From Saccharophagus degradans 2-40 (GTDB lineage: Bacteria > Pseudomonadota > Gammaproteobacteria > Pseudomonadales > Cellvibrionaceae), in the NCBI RefSeq assembly GCF_000013665.1, contig NC_007912.1, positions 4,993,532-5,057,531 on the forward strand: DNA of 64,000 bases, written 5' to 3'. The notes beneath the pieces were generated by a model that was not told the origin of the DNA, did not search any database, and worked only from the letters and a program-made list of their open reading frames with translations. Made by a program: the position numbers and the translations under genes. Below are positions 38,391 through 47,568 of this stretch, in pieces. Position 1 is the stretch's first letter, and each line of letters starts with the position of its first letter.

Positions 38391-40427
38391 CTATTTAGCC
38401 AACTCGGTGATTACATCTTGCCAACTTACATATTTAAAGTTTTGCGGCTGACTAGGCATTAGGTTAAAGCCATCTTGAATAACTAATAGGCCCTGCGGGT
38501 AGTGTTCCCCTAATGCTGCACCGGTTATAGCTATGCCGTCGGTTTCCGATGTGCCATCTATTTGGTTGTCACTGTTTAAGCCCACGCGGAAGGAACCTAC
38601 GTAATTGTAAGGCGCCTCTGCTTGGTAAATAGCGTAGCTATTATCACCTTGGCTAGAAACAACCAAATAATTACCCAATGCATTGTTTATTAAACCTAAG
38701 CCTTCTACATCGGCCACCAACACATCACCCACCGCGGCTATTAAGCGGCCGCTAATACTTGCTGTTGGGTTGGCGTCGAATAACCACACACCGGCATCTT
38801 CTTCACCGATAAATAGCTCGCCGGTTGCATCGTTGGCAACACACGCTTCTGGCTGACTATCTAAATGGAATTCACGCACCAAGTTTGCATCTATACCCGC
38901 CGTATTTTCGATTAATTGGTACTGCTTAAAGCGGCCGTCTTTATCGTTAATAAACGCATACAATGCTTGCTTGTTAGGTGCATATAAACACACGCCGTAG
39001 ACATCATTTAACCCAGTGGCAATATTTGCCACTTGTTTTACATGGCCGTTGTTAAGCGTATATACCGTTAACGTGTTGTCGCTACGGTTGCTGGCAATGG
39101 CAATATCTTGCGCTTTTTGGTTAGGCGCTAAACGTACGCCTTGGCGAATATCAACATTATTAATATGGCCGGTAGCTATAGCCTGTGTTTCGTTGCCTTG
39201 TAAGTCGTAAACAAATAAACCCCATTTTTTATTGGTACCCAAAACCAAGCTTTTTTCTGGATGGGTTGGGTGCACCCATATAGCTGGGTCATCTGCTGCA
39301 TCACCGCGCCTTTGCATTGCGGGGGTTTGCGCTTTGGCTGTTACTGTGGGGTAAACCGCAGGTAGTGGGGCCAATTGCTGTTTAGCAGTGGCAATAGACT
39401 TTTCTATTTTTTTAGCGGCTAAGGGTGCGCTAACAATAGCATCTTCCGCTTCATCGAGTAGGAGTAGTTTATCGTTTAGCCATACTACATCTGCTATTTC
39501 TTGCGCGTTTAATTTACCCAGAGCAACTACTTCCGCATGCGTACCTTTATTATTTAAACGATACACTGCCGCACCTTGCTCACTAAACAAGGCAAAGTGG
39601 TAGGGCGCAATGGCTTTTACACCTATAGGGCTTGCTTGTACTTTGCCCCAAGGTTTTACTGCAGCAACTAAGTGGCGCTGCCAAGCGCCTTCTGGCTCTG
39701 CGGGGTATTGCCACACACCAAACTCTTCTTCCGCAACCAATAGCGCTGCGCTTGCATCATCTACGGCACAAGATTCAGACCCCGGCGGCAAACTAAGCTG
39801 TTTAACGGTAATATCTACCAGTGAATCTTTGCGTGCATCCCACAACCAGCGCATTTCGCCACCGCCGTAGCCATCGAGCATAAATGCGAACAAATTATTT
39901 TGCTTATCTAAATACAAACACAGCGCATCGGTTTGAAAACGCGTCTCTCGCAGTGCTGTTGCAGTTGCAGACATTAAATCGCTATCTTGTGTTGCACTGA
40001 ATATTACCGGCTGCCCAGTTTGCGCATCGGCTGTAATTAGCCATTGGCGCTGACTTGTTTGCCTGCTATCAAGTAGCTCATAGCTGCCTTTTAATTGGCT
40101 AATTACCTGTGTGTTAAGTGCTTGGCTATCGCTATTAATAGCCGCAAGGATTATACCTGTTTTTTCTGATGCTATCGCCATTACTTGGCGGCCCTTGTGG
40201 GTTACTACCGCTAGCCCACTAAGTTTATTACCCGCTTTAATATTACTAACCGATACGCTGGCGTTCTGCGCATACAAGGGTTGGTTATCCGTTGTATCGT
40301 AAAGTGTTTTTTGGCTTGTGCTGTTGCAACCCAATAGGCCAGTAATTGCACATATAAGTGCAATGGAAGTACTGCGGCGCACTAAGTTCTTTGTAGTTGT
40401 ATGGTTTTTATTGTGTTGATGGTTCAC
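38391..40427 (-). CDS. Beta-propeller phytase lipoprotein with duplicated propeller
   Basis: 678 residues from GTG 40427, chosen because GGGAG lies 7 bases upstream; an ATG 42 bases earlier has no ribosome site. The lipobox LLGC anchors it. The C-terminal half (about 360-678) is a full beta-propeller phytase domain (DAADDPAIWVHP, GTNKKWGLFVYDL, GEEDAGVWLFD, TDGIAI). The N-terminal half (about 40-340) is a diverged, probably inactive propeller with a matching EEEFGVWQYP segment. Such enzymes release phosphate from phytate with calcium. It follows a TonB receptor gene, a pairing known from other proteobacteria, suggesting uptake of released inositol phosphates. Confidence 0.9.
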   Translation of the reverse strand: MNHQHNKNHTTTKNLVRRSTSIALICAITGLLGCNSTSQKTLYDTTDNQPLYAQNASVSVSNIKAGNKLSGLAVVTHKGRQVMAIASEKTGIILAAINSDSQALNTQVISQLKGSYELLDSRQTSQRQWLITADAQTGQPVIFSATQDSDLMSATATALRETRFQTDALCLYLDKQNNLFAFMLDGYGGGEMRWLWDARKDSLVDITVKQLSLPPGSESCAVDDASAALLVAEEEFGVWQYPAEPEGAWQRHLVAAVKPWGKVQASPIGVKAIAPYHFALFSEQGAAVYRLNNKGTHAEVVALGKLNAQEIADVVWLNDKLLLLDEAEDAIVSAPLAAKKIEKSIATAKQQLAPLPAVYPTVTAKAQTPAMQRRGDAADDPAIWVHPTHPEKSLVLGTNKKWGLFVYDLQGNETQAIATGHINNVDIRQGVRLAPNQKAQDIAIASNRSDNTLTVYTLNNGHVKQVANIATGLNDVYGVCLYAPNKQALYAFINDKDGRFKQYQLIENTAGIDANLVREFHLDSQPEACVANDATGELFIGEEDAGVWLFDANPTASISGRLIAAVGDVLVADVEGLGLINNALGNYLVVSSQGDNSYAIYQAEAPYNYVGSFRVGLNSDNQIDGTSETDGIAITGAALGEHYPQGLLVIQDGFNLMPSQPQNFKYVSWQDVITELAK

Positions 40428-40486
40428 TGTTTTCTCCCAATCGTTCACGCTTATAAAGCAAGAACACATTGTTTAAGCGATGTAGC

Positions 40487-40514
40487 AAAAAGCACCCTCG
40501 TACTTACAGGGCGC
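40487..40514 (-). terminator. Terminator between TonB receptor and phytase genes
   Basis: On the minus strand GCGCCCT pairs with AGGGTGC (one G-U pair) around a 9-base loop, followed by five T. It lies 67-94 bp after the receptor stop codon and before the phytase start, so phytase expression would need read-through or its own promoter. Confidence 0.55.
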
Positions 40515-40580
40515 CTTTTAGCAATGTGATTAATTAATTTGCTGGTTATGTTTTATTAACTATTGTTTATAAACAGCCAC

Positions 40581-43499
40581 TTAAAAATCAGTAATTGTTA
40601 CGCCTAGTCTAAAACTTGGGCCATACTCTTCGTATTGGAAGTTGTAATCTTTTTGGCCTTCGCCGCTATACACATAGTAACCTTGGTCGCCTAGGTTAAC
40701 ACCCTGCACAAATACCTGTACTTTTTCGCTGGCATACCAACGCGCTAGAAAGTCGATACCTGTTTGTGCATCTACCCAAGCATCGCCCTGTGCATCGGCG
40801 GGGTCACTTACTTCTAACAGATATTCACTTTTATAGTTTGCCGCTACACGTAAGCTGAATTTTTCTGTTTCATAACCAATAGCAAAGTTACCGGAAAAAT
40901 CAGATTGCGATGGCAAGTGTATGTCGCGCTGCGCAAACAGTTCGTCATCTAAATACTCGATAGTCGCTTCAGAGCTGGTCCAAGTAGCGTTGGCGCTTAC
41001 TAAAAAGCCATCCCACGGGGCGGGTAGTTCCGAAAATTGTTTACTCGCGGCTAGCTCCAAACCTGTAAGGGTGGCGCTATCGCCATTTTTAAAAGTGTTA
41101 GCTTCAGATATTTCGCCAGGGCCTACAAGGCTTGCATCTGCAGTGGCGCCTAGGTCTATGGCGTACGCAAAGTTTTCTATATCTTTACTGAATACAAACG
41201 CAGAAAAGTAGCTAGCAAAACCGCCGTAGTATTCAATACCAATATCTAGGTTCGAGGCTTCTAGTGGTTTAAGTAGTGGGTTGCCAAATTCCACTTCGTC
41301 GCCTTCGCGCACTTTTGCTGGGCTTAGTTGTTCGAAGGTTGGCCGCACAACGGCATTGGTCCAAGCTGCGCGCAATTGTACTTTTTCGCCAATTAGATAG
41401 CGTAGGTGCAGTGAAGGTAATGTATGGCTGTAATCGTTGTTAAAAGAGGCTGCCGTTAGCTCTTCAATTTCAGCGCCTTCATCTTCGTATTCATTGTAGT
41501 GCATACCGGCGGCGGTAAAATCTGTTTGCTCTACACGCACACCAGCAAGAATACGCAGTTTATCTACATCTAGGGTACCCATTACATACGCGGCTGAAAT
41601 ATCTTCGTTAACGGTAAAATCCGCTATGGCTGAATCTATTTCTTCGTGATATTCGCTTTTATCCAGTGGGCTAATGGCATTTAGCAGGGGGCGACTTGCA
41701 ATAGCTTGGCCCATAGGCCCAAACTGGTAGTCTATTTGGGCTTCGCCACTATTAGTTGCTACGTAGTTACTTAACAATAGTTGCTCATCGGTAAAGCCTA
41801 CTTCGTCTAGGTTTGAATATGCCCATACTTCTTCGTCACTGGTTTTTTCGCGCTGGCTTAGTTTTGCCCCCCACTTTAATGCAAGGGGGTTGCCTGCCAA
41901 CTGTAAGCGCTTAGTAATATCTAGCTGAATATTGTTTTCTTTGTCTTTGGTAATTTGTTGTGCGGTAGCTATTTCATCTAGCTCGTAGTTCTCTGCAGCA
42001 TATACTTCGGCAGGCGCATGCAAGTAAATTTGTTTAGCCGCGCTGTAACCTATACCTTCTTCGAAGTCGGCTTCAAATACCGCACCATCAATATGAAATG
42101 GCGTGTGCTCGCTAGATTGGCTTGCACCCAGCTTGTAATCTATTACCCACGTATCCCACTCGCTTTTACCGCCTAACACCAACGATTTAATTTTCATGGT
42201 TTCGGTGCGATCTTTTAGCTCTCTGGCAATGGTCGCTGCGCCGGTTTCACTAGCAGGTATACCGTCGTTGGTTTCTTCATCGCCTTCGTCATCCAGCACA
42301 ATGTCGCCCAAGTCGTCGCGCTCGAACTGATACATTTCTATCACGTTGGCTTGGCGCTCTTCGGCATCGGTATATTCGGAGTAAAGGGTGCGTAAGAATA
42401 AGTTAGTTACATCGTTAGCTTGGTAATCGAAATTAAGCGATGCGCCTAGGCGTTCGCGGCTAATGGTGTAATCTCTTTGTTCGAATTCTTCTAGGCGGGT
42501 GTCTGCGGCATTGTCGGCAACGTCCCACGCGCCGCCTGTTTCTACGTTGTCGGAACCGAACTTGCGTTCATACCAGCTAAGCGCACCCGCAACACCAAAA
42601 TTATCTGCGCCATCGCCAATACTAAAAAGGTCGCTAGCGGTTAACGATAATTTGGGGCTGGCTTGTGATGTGTGTTCATCAAAGTTGGTTTCTAGCGTTG
42701 CTTTATAAAAGCGGCCATCGCGATCGAATGCGCTTAAGCTTTTTACGTTAATGGTGCCGCCTAACGAGTCGGCATCCATATCTGGTGTGAGGGTTTTTGT
42801 TACCTCGAGCGATTCCAACAACTCTGACGGTACGGTATCTAACGCTACTGCGCGCTCACCCGCATTAGGGGAGGGCACCTTGCTACCGTTAATGGTTACC
42901 GAGTTAAAATTGGCTCCCAAGCCGCGAATGCGCACGTAGCGGCCTTCGCCTTGATCGTTTTCTACTGATACACCGGGCAAGCGCTGCAAGGCTTCAGAGG
43001 TGTTTGCATCTGGGTAATTACCTATCGCATCGGCATTTACAATGCTAACAATATTGTTAGACGCACGCTGTTTGTTAAGCGCTTTGTTTAAACTCGCCGC
43101 TTCACCAATTACCAATACGTGCTCGGTAGCGTTTGAAGACAGAGTAAAGTGTTCCACCAAAATGGCGTTATCGGTAATGGCAATGGCGCGTGTTTGAGTA
43201 TCGGCACCCACATAACTTAACTCTAGGGTGTACTCGCCATTGGGCAGTGAAGGCAAGTTGTATCGACCATCGCGGTTAGTACTGGTTTGTACATTCAATT
43301 CTTTAACTGTAACTAACGCACCTTCTATACCGTAGCTGCCACTTTTATCGGACAACTTACCGCTAACACTGCCATCGGCAAACGCCGTTTGGCTTAATAA
43401 CGTTACAGCACCTATGGCTGCTGCGTGTGTGGTGGTTGCATTAAGTTTTTGTAAGGAAGCTTGTAAAAAGCTAGCCAAAGGCGTTTTTTTAGCGCGCAT
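40581..43499 (-). CDS. TonB-dependent receptor with carboxypeptidase-like N-terminal domain (phytase-linked)
   Basis: 972 residues. A long signal region ends near AFA (about 42). A carboxypeptidase-regulatory-like beta domain follows (about 45-120, GSYGIEGALVTVKEL, GRYNLPSLPNGEYTLEL), then the TonB box (HVLVIGEA, about 130), the plug (ASNNIVSIVNADAIGNYPD, VRIRGLGANFNSV) and a barrel ending LGVTITDF. It belongs to the large Xanthomonas/Caulobacter-type receptors. It is followed by a beta-propeller phytase gene, so inositol phosphates are the likely cargo. A Pho-box-like element lies about 235 bp upstream. Confidence 0.92.
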   Translation of the reverse strand: MRAKKTPLASFLQASLQKLNATTTHAAAIGAVTLLSQTAFADGSVSGKLSDKSGSYGIEGALVTVKELNVQTSTNRDGRYNLPSLPNGEYTLELSYVGADTQTRAIAITDNAILVEHFTLSSNATEHVLVIGEAASLNKALNKQRASNNIVSIVNADAIGNYPDANTSEALQRLPGVSVENDQGEGRYVRIRGLGANFNSVTINGSKVPSPNAGERAVALDTVPSELLESLEVTKTLTPDMDADSLGGTINVKSLSAFDRDGRFYKATLETNFDEHTSQASPKLSLTASDLFSIGDGADNFGVAGALSWYERKFGSDNVETGGAWDVADNAADTRLEEFEQRDYTISRERLGASLNFDYQANDVTNLFLRTLYSEYTDAEERQANVIEMYQFERDDLGDIVLDDEGDEETNDGIPASETGAATIARELKDRTETMKIKSLVLGGKSEWDTWVIDYKLGASQSSEHTPFHIDGAVFEADFEEGIGYSAAKQIYLHAPAEVYAAENYELDEIATAQQITKDKENNIQLDITKRLQLAGNPLALKWGAKLSQREKTSDEEVWAYSNLDEVGFTDEQLLLSNYVATNSGEAQIDYQFGPMGQAIASRPLLNAISPLDKSEYHEEIDSAIADFTVNEDISAAYVMGTLDVDKLRILAGVRVEQTDFTAAGMHYNEYEDEGAEIEELTAASFNNDYSHTLPSLHLRYLIGEKVQLRAAWTNAVVRPTFEQLSPAKVREGDEVEFGNPLLKPLEASNLDIGIEYYGGFASYFSAFVFSKDIENFAYAIDLGATADASLVGPGEISEANTFKNGDSATLTGLELAASKQFSELPAPWDGFLVSANATWTSSEATIEYLDDELFAQRDIHLPSQSDFSGNFAIGYETEKFSLRVAANYKSEYLLEVSDPADAQGDAWVDAQTGIDFLARWYASEKVQVFVQGVNLGDQGYYVYSGEGQKDYNFQYEEYGPSFRLGVTITDF

Positions 43500-43732
43500 C
43501 TGTAGACCCTATTCGGTGAGCGATTAAATGATTTGCGCAGACCTTAGTGGGTATATGTGGCAGTTTTGTTAACACTGCGGCGCACAATAACGCCATTTAG
43601 CGTTTATTAAACGCCTTTGAGCTTTGCAGACTGGGGCAGAGAAGTTCGCAATTCTAATGCTGCAACGGTGTTTTAACGCGAGGTAGTTGCAACCGCGCTT
43701 TATCGTTGGCTTTATTGAGCTAAAAAGACCTG

Positions 43733-43764
43733 CTGTTATTTTTCTGTCATTTATTGCTGTCACA
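43733..43764 (+). promoter_or_regulatory. Pho-box-like PhoB site
   Basis: CTGTTAT and CTGTCAT are separated by exactly 4 T, the 11-bp period of Pho boxes (43733-43750). A third copy, CTGTCAC, begins 13 bp after the second one (43757). It lies 46 bp before the GGDEF gene start, in plus orientation, with CATAAG (43772-43777) as a possible -10. It is also upstream of the divergent TonB receptor/phytase genes, which is where phosphate control is expected. Confidence 0.5.
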
Positions 43765-43809
43765 ATCTCTTCATAAGTTTGCAACAAAGGCTCTTGCCAT
43801 AGGTTAATT

Positions 43810-44733
43810 ATGCTTCGCACCCAAATGCATTATCACAAGCACTGGCTTATTGCGGGTACCACTTGGATCTACCTGCAAATACTTACATTGGCAATGCTTG
43901 CCCCCCTTAAACCCTTCGCGCAGTTCGAATGGCTAGATATAGTAGGCGAGGGCGCAGCTGCGGCCGTGATTTTATTTTGGTCAGTTTTAGTATTGGCCAG
44001 CCGCCCAAAGGGTAGGGTAACCAACTTATTAGTTGCGGGGTTACTGGCTGTATTTTCAGCAATGCTACAGGACTTTCTCGATGAGATTTTTAATATGCAT
44101 GCTATGCCGTTTTGGCAAAGCTTAATCGAATCGGCCTGCTTACCCTTAGGTATGACACTGCTCACAGTGGGGATTTTTTACTGGCGCCAAGAGCAAATAG
44201 TAGTAAACCAACAACTGCGCAAGCGCGAAAAACTGTTCCGCCACCACCAATGGGTGGATGCTATTACCTCGTTAGCATCTATTACCTATTTAAAGGAATA
44301 TTTACACAATGCCTTGCAGCACACCCATCAACGCAACGTACCCGTCACTCTTTTACTATTAGATTTAAACGAGTTTAATCAAGTAAACAAACGCTACGGT
44401 AATAGCGAAGGCGATCGCGCTTTATATGCTGTATCTGAATTGCTTATGTTGAACTTGCGTGACGACGATTTAATTTGCCGTTACGCGGGCGATAGGTTCG
44501 CCATACTGCTTGCGAATACACGTGAACACGAAGCAGAGATTATTGCTATTGAGTTAGTGAATGCCATATTACACTTTGCCCACCGCACAAAGGGCGGCGA
44601 ACGGGTGTATTTAAATGCAACAGCCGGTATTGCCTATGCGCGCGATACTAATTTAGAAAAACTTATAGACCGCGCTAAGCACGCGCTGCGCATAGCAAAA
44701 GATGCCAATGCCACAACCTATGTTGCCCTTTAG
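43810..44733 (+). CDS. Membrane protein with degenerate GGDEF domain
   Basis: 307 residues. Four membrane helices lie in the N-terminal part (about 12-130), then a coiled linker and a GGDEF domain (about 150-305). The signature loop reads AGDRF at residues 226-230 in place of GG(D/E)EF, so diguanylate cyclase activity is doubtful; such proteins often bind nucleotides or proteins instead. A Pho-box-like element precedes it. An AraC regulator follows 29 bp later on the same strand. Confidence 0.82.
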   Translation: MLRTQMHYHKHWLIAGTTWIYLQILTLAMLAPLKPFAQFEWLDIVGEGAAAAVILFWSVLVLASRPKGRVTNLLVAGLLAVFSAMLQDFLDEIFNMHAMPFWQSLIESACLPLGMTLLTVGIFYWRQEQIVVNQQLRKREKLFRHHQWVDAITSLASITYLKEYLHNALQHTHQRNVPVTLLLLDLNEFNQVNKRYGNSEGDRALYAVSELLMLNLRDDDLICRYAGDRFAILLANTREHEAEIIAIELVNAILHFAHRTKGGERVYLNATAGIAYARDTNLEKLIDRAKHALRIAKDANATTYVAL

Positions 44734-44762
44734 CATAGCTATTACTATATGGCGGTACTGTA

Positions 44763-45848
44763 ATGTTAAATGCAGCTAATACGGTTAATAGCAAGATGGC
44801 TTATACACAGGCGGCCTATTCGCAGGCGCTAAGCTCTAGCGCTCAAACGCACTACCTGTTACCCAGCGATAAAACCATCGTCGCGCATTGGCAGCCAGCC
44901 ATATTGTTAAATTTAATGTGCAATAGTTTGGCTAATGAAGAAGCTATTGCGCTTTCTAATAAGCTTTTAAAGGGCACGCGCCTTTTTTATAGTGATTTTA
45001 GTAAAACAAACCTGTTTATTAGCCCGGAGCAGTTTCAACGTTTTATTGTAAATTGCAATGCTACCCCCAACCAATCCGATTTGGCATTTAGGTTTGGCCA
45101 ACGTTTATTGCCCGGTCATTACGGTGATTTTTCCCACGGCTTAAACCAAGTAAACAGCGTATTCGCTGCCGCAGAATTAATTCAAAAGTGCGCACATGTT
45201 TTCTCCCCATTGCTTACACCTAAGGTTAATGTGTATGCAACAGAATTAACAATTAGCTTTTATTCAAGCTATGGCTGCGGCAATAGCCACAGGTTTGTGT
45301 GCGAAGCATTTATTTTTGCAATTAAAAACTGGCTAGAGCAACAACTGGGCAGGCACTTGCCTTGGCAATTTGAGTTTAACTACACCGCACCAGAAGCCAT
45401 AGAAAATTACGAAGTGTACCTAGGGGATAACCTTAAGTTTAACCGACCCGTTACCGCTATTCGCTTACCCATTGAATATGCCCATAGCAGCTGGCAAGTA
45501 AGCGAGAATTTTACTTTACCCTGCGCAGCCACCCCAGTTAGCTTGCTAAATTTAGTGCGCCAATTACTAAGAAACAACATACAAGCCAACCCGAGTTTAG
45601 AGTGGCTTGCACAACAGTTAGACATTAGCCCCGCCACATTAAAACGACGCCTTAAAGCCTGCAATACGCAGTTTCGCGATTTACTGAGCGAAATTCGATT
45701 AGAAGTAGCGGTAGAACTTTATCAGCAACAACATTTTAGCAGCGATGCCATTTGCCAATACTTGGGCTTTTACGACGAATCTAATTTGCGCCGATTTTTT
45801 AAGCGCACCACCGGCCAAACACATACCCAGTATTTGGCCTTAACCTAG
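44763..45848 (+). CDS. AraC-family transcriptional regulator
   Basis: 361 residues. The N-terminal arabinose-binding-like regulatory domain (about 35-235, PF12625 type) resembles OruR/ArgR-like activators. The C-terminal double HTH (about 260-358) carries LEWLAQQLDISPATLKRRL and ICQYLGFYDESNLRRFFKR. The effector is unknown. Probably co-transcribed with the degenerate GGDEF gene. Confidence 0.88.
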   Translation: MLNAANTVNSKMAYTQAAYSQALSSSAQTHYLLPSDKTIVAHWQPAILLNLMCNSLANEEAIALSNKLLKGTRLFYSDFSKTNLFISPEQFQRFIVNCNATPNQSDLAFRFGQRLLPGHYGDFSHGLNQVNSVFAAAELIQKCAHVFSPLLTPKVNVYATELTISFYSSYGCGNSHRFVCEAFIFAIKNWLEQQLGRHLPWQFEFNYTAPEAIENYEVYLGDNLKFNRPVTAIRLPIEYAHSSWQVSENFTLPCAATPVSLLNLVRQLLRNNIQANPSLEWLAQQLDISPATLKRRLKACNTQFRDLLSEIRLEVAVELYQQQHFSSDAICQYLGFYDESNLRRFFKRTTGQTHTQYLALT

Positions 45849-45915
45849 CTGTAATTAAAACCGGTTGTAATTAAGCCACTTAGCTAATTATGTTTCTATC
45901 CCAGATTACTCAGCC

Positions 45916-46473
45916 CTAGCCCCCACCCTTAATCATGCGCGTTAATGTGGTGTCTCTATCCACAAAGTGATGTTTTAACGCACCTGCTGTATGTACACAC
46001 ACAATACCCATAAATGCGTAGGTGATTACCCAATGGCTGGTTTGCGCTCGCGTTTCCCATATAGTGCTGTAAGCTTGCACTTGTTGCTCTGGCCCCGCTA
46101 GATTTGTTGGCACTATATCTAAGCCTAATAAATATACACCGTGGCCGCTTAAACCCGAGTAAGCAATTCCCGATAGGGGAACCAGTAATACCAATACAAG
46201 CAACGCCCAATGGGTGAGTGTCGCTAGTCTTTGTTGCCACGGTTTATATTGGTTTGCATGCGCCGGCCAGCCCTGTTTTAAGCGATAAGCTGCGCGTATA
46301 ACCATAAGCATTAACAGCACGACACCAGCTTGTTTATGTAGGGAATATATCGCGTAATCTTGATTACTCACCATGTAATAACCGGCGGCCCAAATACATA
46401 AAAATGCTAGTGCAATTAACCAGTGTAAGCTGCGACTAAAAACAGTGTAGGTAAGGGGAGAAGTAGATTTCAT
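45916..46473 (-). CDS. Cytochrome b561
   Basis: 185 residues from ATG 46473, preceded by GAGG; a frame extension upstream is ignored. Four membrane helices with paired His haem ligands (SRSLHWLIA, LHKQAGVVLL, SHWVITYAFMG, VHTAGALKHH). It carries electrons in the inner membrane, typically toward superoxide or quinones in the YodB/CybB group. It appears monocistronic. Confidence 0.88.
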   Translation of the reverse strand: MKSTSPLTYTVFSRSLHWLIALAFLCIWAAGYYMVSNQDYAIYSLHKQAGVVLLMLMVIRAAYRLKQGWPAHANQYKPWQQRLATLTHWALLVLVLLVPLSGIAYSGLSGHGVYLLGLDIVPTNLAGPEQQVQAYSTIWETRAQTSHWVITYAFMGIVCVHTAGALKHHFVDRDTTLTRMIKGGG

Positions 46474-46584
46474 AGCGACCTCGCGATGTGATAAGTAGGT
46501 AACTATCACACCGCGTTAGCGGTCGATTTTCTAAGGGTTTGGGGCGAATTGTCTAAATATGGGATAAAGAGTGGGTTGTGCTTA

Positions 46585-47394
46585 CTAGCAATCGGCTGTA
46601 TTTATAACGCTTTGTTTAAATTGCGTGCGATAGCTTTTAGCCAAAGGCACAAGCCGGCCACACTCCAGTTCTAGCTCGCCTTTACCTGTGGCAAAAGAAT
46701 GCAGTTGCTTTACGTAGTTAATATTTACAACCGCAGAGCGATGGCAGCGCACAAATTGGGCTTGGGGCAGTTGCTCTAAAAGGTGCTTAAGGGTTGCGCG
46801 TAAAATATAACTACTATTAGCCGTATGGATATCTACATAGTTACCGGCAGCTTGCACCGCGGTTATATCTTGTACATGTATAAACGCCTCTGCGCTGCCA
46901 GTGCTTACCAATAAGCGCGACGCGTTATTCTTAGGTGAATCTGGTTCTGTTGTGGGGTTTTTATTCGCGTAGTAAACCTGCTCGCCTTTAAGCAGTACAT
47001 ACCAGCCCAAACTAATCACCAACAAAACCTGTAAATATTTAGGGGAATAACTAACCAATGTGGCCAGCACATCACTTCTACCGCTATAAAGGTTAACGGC
47101 CACTTTATATAACAAGGCCACAATTAACGCCGCGCCTAAAATATGCAGCTTAGCCTTTAACGGCTTTTCGTAATGTTCTGTTTTACTAAGCAGGCTTACA
47201 AGGGTAGGGGTAATTAACATCCAAAAGCCCCATTCGCGCAGGGTCCACAGTATGGAGCTAACTACATTAACGCCGGAATCCATAATAACCATTTGATGGA
47301 TAACACAAAACACTACTAGCCACGCCATATAGCCCAGCCAAAAAATAAGCGCTAAGCGACCTTCAAACCCGTACCAATTTATTATTTTTCGCAT
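46585..47394 (-). CDS. LytTR-family regulator with membrane N-terminus
   Basis: 269 residues. Four membrane helices (about 12-32, 50-75, 90-110, 120-140) and a linker precede a LytTR DNA-binding domain (about 165-265: VQDITAVQAAGNYVDIHT, FVRCHRSAVVNINYVKQL). There is no receiver domain, so the signal is probably sensed in the membrane. It lies on the same strand just past the halogenase gene, 175 bp away, and may regulate the halogenase/TonB receptor locus; no direct evidence. Confidence 0.85.
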   Translation of the reverse strand: MRKIINWYGFEGRLALIFWLGYMAWLVVFCVIHQMVIMDSGVNVVSSILWTLREWGFWMLITPTLVSLLSKTEHYEKPLKAKLHILGAALIVALLYKVAVNLYSGRSDVLATLVSYSPKYLQVLLVISLGWYVLLKGEQVYYANKNPTTEPDSPKNNASRLLVSTGSAEAFIHVQDITAVQAAGNYVDIHTANSSYILRATLKHLLEQLPQAQFVRCHRSAVVNINYVKQLHSFATGKGELELECGRLVPLAKSYRTQFKQSVINTADC

Positions 47395-47568
47395 AAACGA
47401 CCCGTTACGGTTGGTATGTAGTAGCCCGTAGTCTAAAAAAATATCGGAAGCTTTTAAACAGTCTTAACCGGACTTAGGTGCCTATTAGCTTAGAAGGTTC
47501 CCAGAATGCAGCCATTATTTAATCAGATACGCTGCATGTATTTGTACGCTTGGCTGGCCAACACCTAT

